This document shows, in pieces, positions 59,501 to 64,000 of a stretch of DNA of 64,000 bases. Numbering within the stretch: position 1 is the first letter of the stretch; every line of letters begins with the position of its first letter. The translations under genes and the position numbers were made by a program. The notes beneath the pieces were generated by a model. That model saw only the letters and a program-made list of their open reading frames with translations, ran no database searches and was not told the DNA's origin. Source of the DNA: Vitellaria paradoxa (lineage: Eukaryota > Streptophyta > Magnoliopsida > Ericales > Sapotaceae); assembly GCA_019916065.1 (NCBI GenBank), contig CM034241.1, positions 4,099,062 through 4,163,061 of the forward strand, written 5' to 3'.

Positions 59501-62500
59501 GAAAGTGGCTGTCCTCATTCTTGATTGCAGGGTTCTTACACAGTGAGCCCCCCCCCCCCCCAACATTAATGGCATGTGTGGTGGTATAATATTGGCTCCA
59601 TCACTTATTCTTTTTGTTGGGTAATATGGCTAGATTTCCAGTTCCATTGTTGCAGAACTTATATGTACATAAATGATTGCATATTACTTGCAATCAGTTG
59701 ACAGATATAAGCAATCCCTGTTCAACTCTTTTAATGTTCATTCACCAATTGCACATAAATGATGGCATATTATTTGCAATCAGTTGATAGATGTAAGCAA
59801 TCCCTGTTCAACTCTTTTTAAGTTTCATTCATGAACAGCTTCTGCGCAGGTGGTCTGGTTGAAGGTTGAGTTGTGCAGGTTGCTGGAGGAGAAGAGATCT
59901 GCAACCCTAAGGTTTGTACTTGCTGCGTGGTGATAAATATCTGAATCTTTCCAAGGACTCTTGGTGCTTCTAGTTAGGCTCATAATAATAGGTTGAAGAA
60001 AAGGTTGTGATTATGACAATTTGACAATACAAACAAATGCACGAGTTAATAGGTGCACATGCCCAACCCACTGTCACATGCGAGTACAAATTGTGTGATT
60101 GGTATGCCCAGCAGCGCTTTGAGTTATAAATGCGTGTGTTGAAGTTACTTATCAAAACAAAAAAATGCATGTATTGATGTTCTTGAGGATTCTTTTATTA
60201 GATAAAATTGTTGATTTGACCTTCTTTGTGCTAATAGTTTATCTTATCATTTAATGGACTTATATCCAGGTATATGTTTCGGTGAAGGACATTAATTTCA
60301 CATGGATGGCAATCATTTTTTAAACAAAAAATGACTCCAAAATGATTTTCAGTTTTACTCCATGGCATAGATGGCATTAATTTTTTGATGTACATCATGG
60401 AAGCTACACTGAAACTATAAGAGTGGTTCTTGTTTTTTTCCAGGGCTGAGGAGTTGGAGACAGCACTAATGGAGATGGTAAAGAAAGATAATCGACGGCA
60501 ATTGAGTGCAAGGGTATATTTAAAACAATACTTTTGACTTCCTTCTATTGTCTATCCACCCAATTGTATTGTGTTAGAGGTATTGTATGCATGTGTACTT
60601 CTGTCATGAAAATGGGATGTGAAATGTCTCTATATCACATGAAAGGTTTTGTTTTACTTTTAGATTTTACTTCTCCTTATATTGCACACACAATTTAGAC
60701 CAGACAAAAATATTATAAATGGCATCATTTAATTAATTCATATTGGTTTAATGCTTGAAAGAGGAAGGAATGCATATTCTACGTTCCGGTTTGCTAGTAT
60801 TGTACATCCCTTATTCTTGGCTTCTTATGCACATTTAGGCCTTTATGCAAGTAGGGGTGGCACCTGCCTTTTTAGTTTTTGACGGCGAAAATTACATGCT
60901 GTCCTAGGAAAAAGTGAAAATATATTTATAATAAATTTTTTTTATGAATTAAAATTATTTTTAAAAAATTAGTAATTTCGGCAATGAATTGACCTTGTAC
61001 ATGTGTGCCGTGCAAAAGAAATGAAAATTACAAGTGGACAATAGGGGTGGATTAGTAAAATTACATAGAGTGAATTAACAAAATTGTATAGAGCAGTACA
61101 AAGATAACTATATATAATAATATAAAAATTAGTGGGGCCGGATGCCTCACACCCACCCAATGCAATCTTTGTTAATGTTATGGCTTTATTATGTGAAGCA
61201 CAAACACTTGAGTAGACATTTTATATTTGATTTTTGCTCTGCTTGGTTATTAATGGTTTACATTCTATGCTCTGGCTCTAAGAAGTTGATATGGTAAAGT
61301 ACAACCACCCCCCTCCCAAAAAAAAAAAAAAAAAAACCATTTCAGTTGTTGTGCTTACAAAATTGAGTATTTGCAGGTTGAGCAGCTGGAGCAAGAGATT
61401 GCTGAGCTACGGCAAGCCCTTGCTGACAAAAAGGAACAGGAAAAAGCAATGCTTCAGGTTTAAATTTGTTAGAGTGTTAAGTTGGAGAGGAAATATGTAA
61501 TATCTGTTTCTTATGAGTGTTGCTTCATGTTTTACTTGCATGCACTATAGGTCCTGATGCGAGTTGAACAAGAACAGAAGCTAACTGAAGATGCTCGCAT
61601 CTTTGCTGAGCAAGATGCAGCTGCTCAGAAATATGCAGTGCACGTGCTTCAGGTCTTTTCTTATCTTTGTGTTTTATGTTATTCAAGCTCATGGTAGAAT
61701 ATAGATCTGACTTTATTCTCAATCCCTGGAAGCAAAGAGTCTAATGACATCCTGTCGCACATGGGATGTGAGGAAAGCTTAAACAAAGGAATTTTTTTTT
61801 TTTAGGTGGGTCAAATTCCTTGAATGTGAACTTTTCTAACTTGCCAATAGAGTGTTCCAAATTTTACTAGTAAAACATCTAGACCATAGAAAATTTATCC
61901 ATCTCATATTTTTTGAGACCTTCCCCCTAATTTTTTCCAGAGATGGTGGTACATGCATTTGTGTTTGTACTTTGCAGAACACCCAAGCTATCCATGTAAA
62001 GGGGTGCTTAAGAGAAAATGATCAGTGGGCTTAAGGGTTTTGCTTATCTGCCCTGAGTTCTTTAATTATGCTTTATGCTTGAAGTCTAGTTCACATTAAT
62101 TTAGATTAGGATAAAGAGGGGGTTGGGGGGAAGAAATGTACTACTGAGAAGAAAACAAGAGAATGTAGAGGAGGTGTTGGGCTTATCTGTCCCCTTCCTT
62201 CAATTTGATACATAGGTACAAGAGGAATAAATACCGATGCATGGGAGTAATATAGATGCATGCAACCTCAGATGCATAAAAGATGAAAAGACCTATCGAA
62301 GGTACAGTGAACATATTTTCTGGATATATTCTAATGCTTCTCCTCAAGTCAGAGTATATAGATAAAAAATGTTCATCTTGACCAATGACTGATGAAATAA
62401 AGCAAGCGATAAAGGTGTGGTGAGAATATCAGACAACTAAGAAGAGGAAGGAATATAAGAGTATTGACCTGGTTTTTTAGTAAGAGAACTCGAATAAAAT

Positions 62501-63462
62501 GGAAAGTAAGAGAACTCAGAATAAAATGGAAAATAACTTTAATATGCTAGGTGTGTCCATGAAAGACTAGATTATTAGTGATGATGATGGCCACTTGTTT
62601 ATCACTGTGCATGGACATAGGGGATGGAACAAGAAGACCAAAAGCCAGATGAAGGGTAGCGAAGCTAAAGCATCTATGAAGCGGTGTGAGCCATAGCTTG
62701 ATATTCAACCTCTGCACTACTATGGTGGGCAATAATAGTCCACTTCTTTTTCCACAAAGTAACCAGATATGGCCAACAAAAGTACAATACCAAGAAGTAG
62801 AACATCAATCATCACAATTTCCAATTCAATCAGCATCTCTATATCTAAGCATTGTCAAGGTAGAAATTGGACGATGGAGTAAGCCTTGTCCACGTACACC
62901 TTTCAAGTAATGGAGTATACAACAGACAACATTAAAGTGAAGACGACAAGGAGCGTGCATATATTGATTGACTACACTAATTGCATAAGTGATAGCTGGT
63001 CTAGTGACAATAAGATAGATAAGTTTATCAACAAGCCAATGGTAATGATTAATAATAGGAAAAGGATCACTGGCTAGACTGAGGAGTCTATGGGAGTATA
63101 CGTTGGTTGAGAACTCAATAAACTAGCACGGGTTAGTAGATCAAAAGCACACCAAGCATATTAAAGTTATTTTCCACCAATATTAGTGTGGTGTGCCCAT
63201 GTGGTGTGCCCATGAATTTGGAGCAACAATTTGGAACAGATAGAATCTAATGCTCGATAAATTGTTGGATCTTCTTTATCTTGAATCCATAAATGGCTCA
63301 AGAGTAGAAAATTTTCATTCTCATCTTTGTTTTGCAGGAAAAACATGAAAAAGCGATGGCTTTGCTTTCTCAAATGGAGAAGAGAGTAGCAATAGCTGAA
63401 TCAAAGTTGGAGGCTGCATTGCAATATGAACATGGTCAAGTTAAAGCACTATCTTCCCCACG
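50598..63462 (+). CDS. Rab GTPase-activating protein with TBC domain, 3' end beyond window
   Basis: TBC proteins switch off Rab GTPases in membrane trafficking. Exons: 50598-50644, 51445-51556, 52369-52947, 53037-53216, 53326-53439, 53754-53812, 57030-57096, 57229-57280, 57378-57470, 57606-57689, 57812-58233, 59850-59911, 60444-60513, 61377-61457, 61551-61652 and 63338-63462. Phases agree and give at least 749 residues. Exons 2-3 encode an acidic linker region. The TBC domain begins near residue 240 (GGVPKELRGEVWQAF). It keeps both catalytic fingers: the arginine finger in IEKDLPRTFP (IxxDxxR) and the glutamine finger in GYCQPMNFFAG (YxQ). Then come WTLVGIIDDYF, TGPWF-type WISGPWFLSIF and VWDVLLFEGNRVMLF. 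The C-terminus is a long coiled coil (VEQLEQEIAELRQAL onward). It resembles plant TBC proteins such as At2g37290 and At3g55020 (recalled). The last exon(s) are outside the window. Confidence 0.93.
51778..52285. mobile_element. hAT-like non-autonomous element in TBC intron 2
   Basis: Left end CAGGAGCAGATCCAG and right end CTAAATCCCCCCCTG are imperfect inverted repeats. The 8-bp flanks are ggtgaagc and agtgaagc (7 of 8 match), as expected of hAT elements. It contains a nested 'agtaatttttggt' family MITE from about 51861. A related 'ggagccagggatagggaggggggc' sequence sits at about 30931 in GSTL-A intron 4. Confidence 0.68.
54828..55439. mobile_element. Possible solo LTR or LTR remnant with TCTAGA/GAATTC-type repeats
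   Basis: The segment starts TGTCACGCC and ends CCTATGACA, giving TG...CA ends with TGTCA/TGACA symmetry. The interior at 54925-55110 repeats 'tctaga' and 'ttctggaa' phrases many times. A TATA-like 'tttataagtg' lies near 55330. The flanking 5-mers (agtgg and atggg) do not match exactly, so the boundaries are uncertain. A 9-bp repeat taagtggtg at 54821 and 55520 offers another possible boundary pair. Confidence 0.4.
56176..56795. repeat. Perfect 310-bp tandem duplication in TBC intron 6
   Basis: 56176-56485 and 56486-56795 appear identical throughout; both begin 'gttatgattttgctgatg' apart from the shared edge and end 'ttctttcaatcaaaa'. The 3' part of each copy belongs to a GTTTGG-type element ('ggctccgtttggagccc' paired with 'ggaactccaaatgcccc' at about 56868), which the duplication splits. 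Confidence 0.93.
58234..59849 (+). other. TBC intron 11 (1.6 kb)
   Basis: It holds a three-copy 61-bp tandem repeat (58684-58866), an A-run at 59396-59416 preceded by a retroposon-like stretch, a C-run at 59551-59562, and an imperfect ~91-bp duplication at about 59662-59822 ('gcaatcagttga-agat-taa' twice). Confidence 0.75.
58684..58866. repeat. 61-bp tandem repeat, three copies
   Basis: Units starting 'aaagcattat-gtggactggc' at 58684, 58745 and 58806 differ at only a few bases (gcatagtc, gcacagtc, gcatattc). Confidence 0.93.
62130..63160 (-). pseudogene. Decayed Ty1/copia retrotransposon fragment in TBC intron 15
   Basis: Translating the - strand from about 63065 downward gives, with stops and frameshifts, the end of a copia reverse transcriptase and RNase H: a 'DKLIYLIVTRPAITYA' block, 'MHAP' followed by 'LHYLKG', a 'YRDAD' RNase H start, 'CTFVG', and a decayed AEYQAM-type block near 62690-62730. 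No intact frame remains. Polyprotein remnants downstream toward 62200 are recognisable only weakly, and no clear LTR pair is seen. The element is antisense to the host gene. Confidence 0.75.
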
Positions 63463-64000
63463 GTATTTGAGAAACTTCTTAGAGTTTGACTTCCTGTATC
63501 GCTGCACAGCCACGTTCTTATTACTTTGTGTACTTTGTTCCCTTTTATATGTGCAAAAACAGAATAAAAGTTGTGATTCAGTTGAACCTGATTATTTTAA
63601 ACAAAATTCTTCAGTCAAGGTTAAAAAAATTTACATATTTTGAAGTTTCTTTCCAAAATAAAATTCTCAAGTCTGATCAGAAAATCCTTGAGTTTTGTCA
63701 ATTGCCTCTAAACTTGAGACAAAATTGTGGGAGAATAAGTTACAAAACGTTACAACAAACTCCCCAAATAAAAAGAATTTTTGATTTGCTCAGTACAACT
63801 ATTTGGTAATAATGAGAATGAGATGCATTTATTGTTAGAGCAGTTATTGAATGAAAAAATTACTATGAATTAAAAAGCAGTTCTTATTTCAATCTCTAGA
63901 AAAAATGTTCTATTGGCAGATGAAAAGTCAACACGTCATCCTCTGAATGGGATCTGAAAACAGTCTTCTTGTGATTGGCTGTGTAGAATTCAACATCTTT
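63463..64000 (+). other. TBC gene, intron or 3' portion running off the window
   Basis: After the donor CG|GTATTT at 63462/63463 there is no exon I can place with confidence. The candidate acceptor TTGGCAG before 'atgaaaagtcaac' (about 63920) would give an immediate stop in frame, so I do not use it. Confidence 0.5.

Noticed and set aside
63910..64000. Possible next TBC exon after TTGGCAG
   Set aside because: Joining it to the 63462 donor gives a stop codon at once; no other frame resembled the expected C-terminus.

Overview
This is a nuclear genomic window from a eudicot plant. Coding regions are GC-richer islands in AT-rich DNA, the genes carry many short GT-AG introns, and TA, CA and GA microsatellites, MITEs, SINEs and solo LTRs are common. 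All gene models below were built by hand by reading reading frames, splice sites and family-conserved residues; none was aligned by software. I cannot name the species. It does not look like a grass, and the repeat load makes a compact Brassicaceae genome unlikely.

Seven protein-coding genes are supported. In order: (1) an intronless E/E+-type pentatricopeptide repeat protein, + strand, 1496-3478; (2) a two-exon plant coiled-coil protein of unknown function, + strand, 5768-6665; (3) a clade D protein phosphatase 2C, four coding exons, + strand, 13279-16007; (4) a MOS11 homologue (SARNP/CIP29-like mRNA-export factor), five exons, - strand, 18937-23416; (5) a lambda-class glutathione transferase, ten exons, - strand, 27182-32311; (6) a second lambda-class glutathione transferase with the same ten-exon structure, + strand, 40256-44340; (7) a Rab-GAP TBC-domain protein, at least 16 exons, + strand, from 50598 and running off the right edge.

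Genes 5 and 6 are a head-to-head (divergent) duplicate pair. They share intron phases, nearly all exon lengths and about 100 bp of proximal promoter. The 8 kb between them holds two solo LTRs, a tandem repeat that one LTR interrupts, and several MITEs. From memory of Arabidopsis, the order PP2C-MOS11-GSTL-GSTL matches At5g02760-At5g02790, while the TBC and PPR genes recall the At2g37290-At2g37310 neighbourhood. The window may therefore keep an ancestral order that was split between duplicated blocks in Arabidopsis.

The genes form no single pathway. They are ordinary plant housekeeping and stress genes: organellar RNA processing, phosphatase signalling, mRNA export, thiol redox chemistry and Rab trafficking. 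The most unusual material is non-coding: a degenerate tandem array of about ten units of ~136 bp between MOS11 and the first GSTL, a MITE-SINE-SINE triple nest near 49.3 kb, SINEs with clear target-site duplications, and a perfect 310-bp tandem duplication inside a TBC intron. I found no convincing novel multi-gene system.
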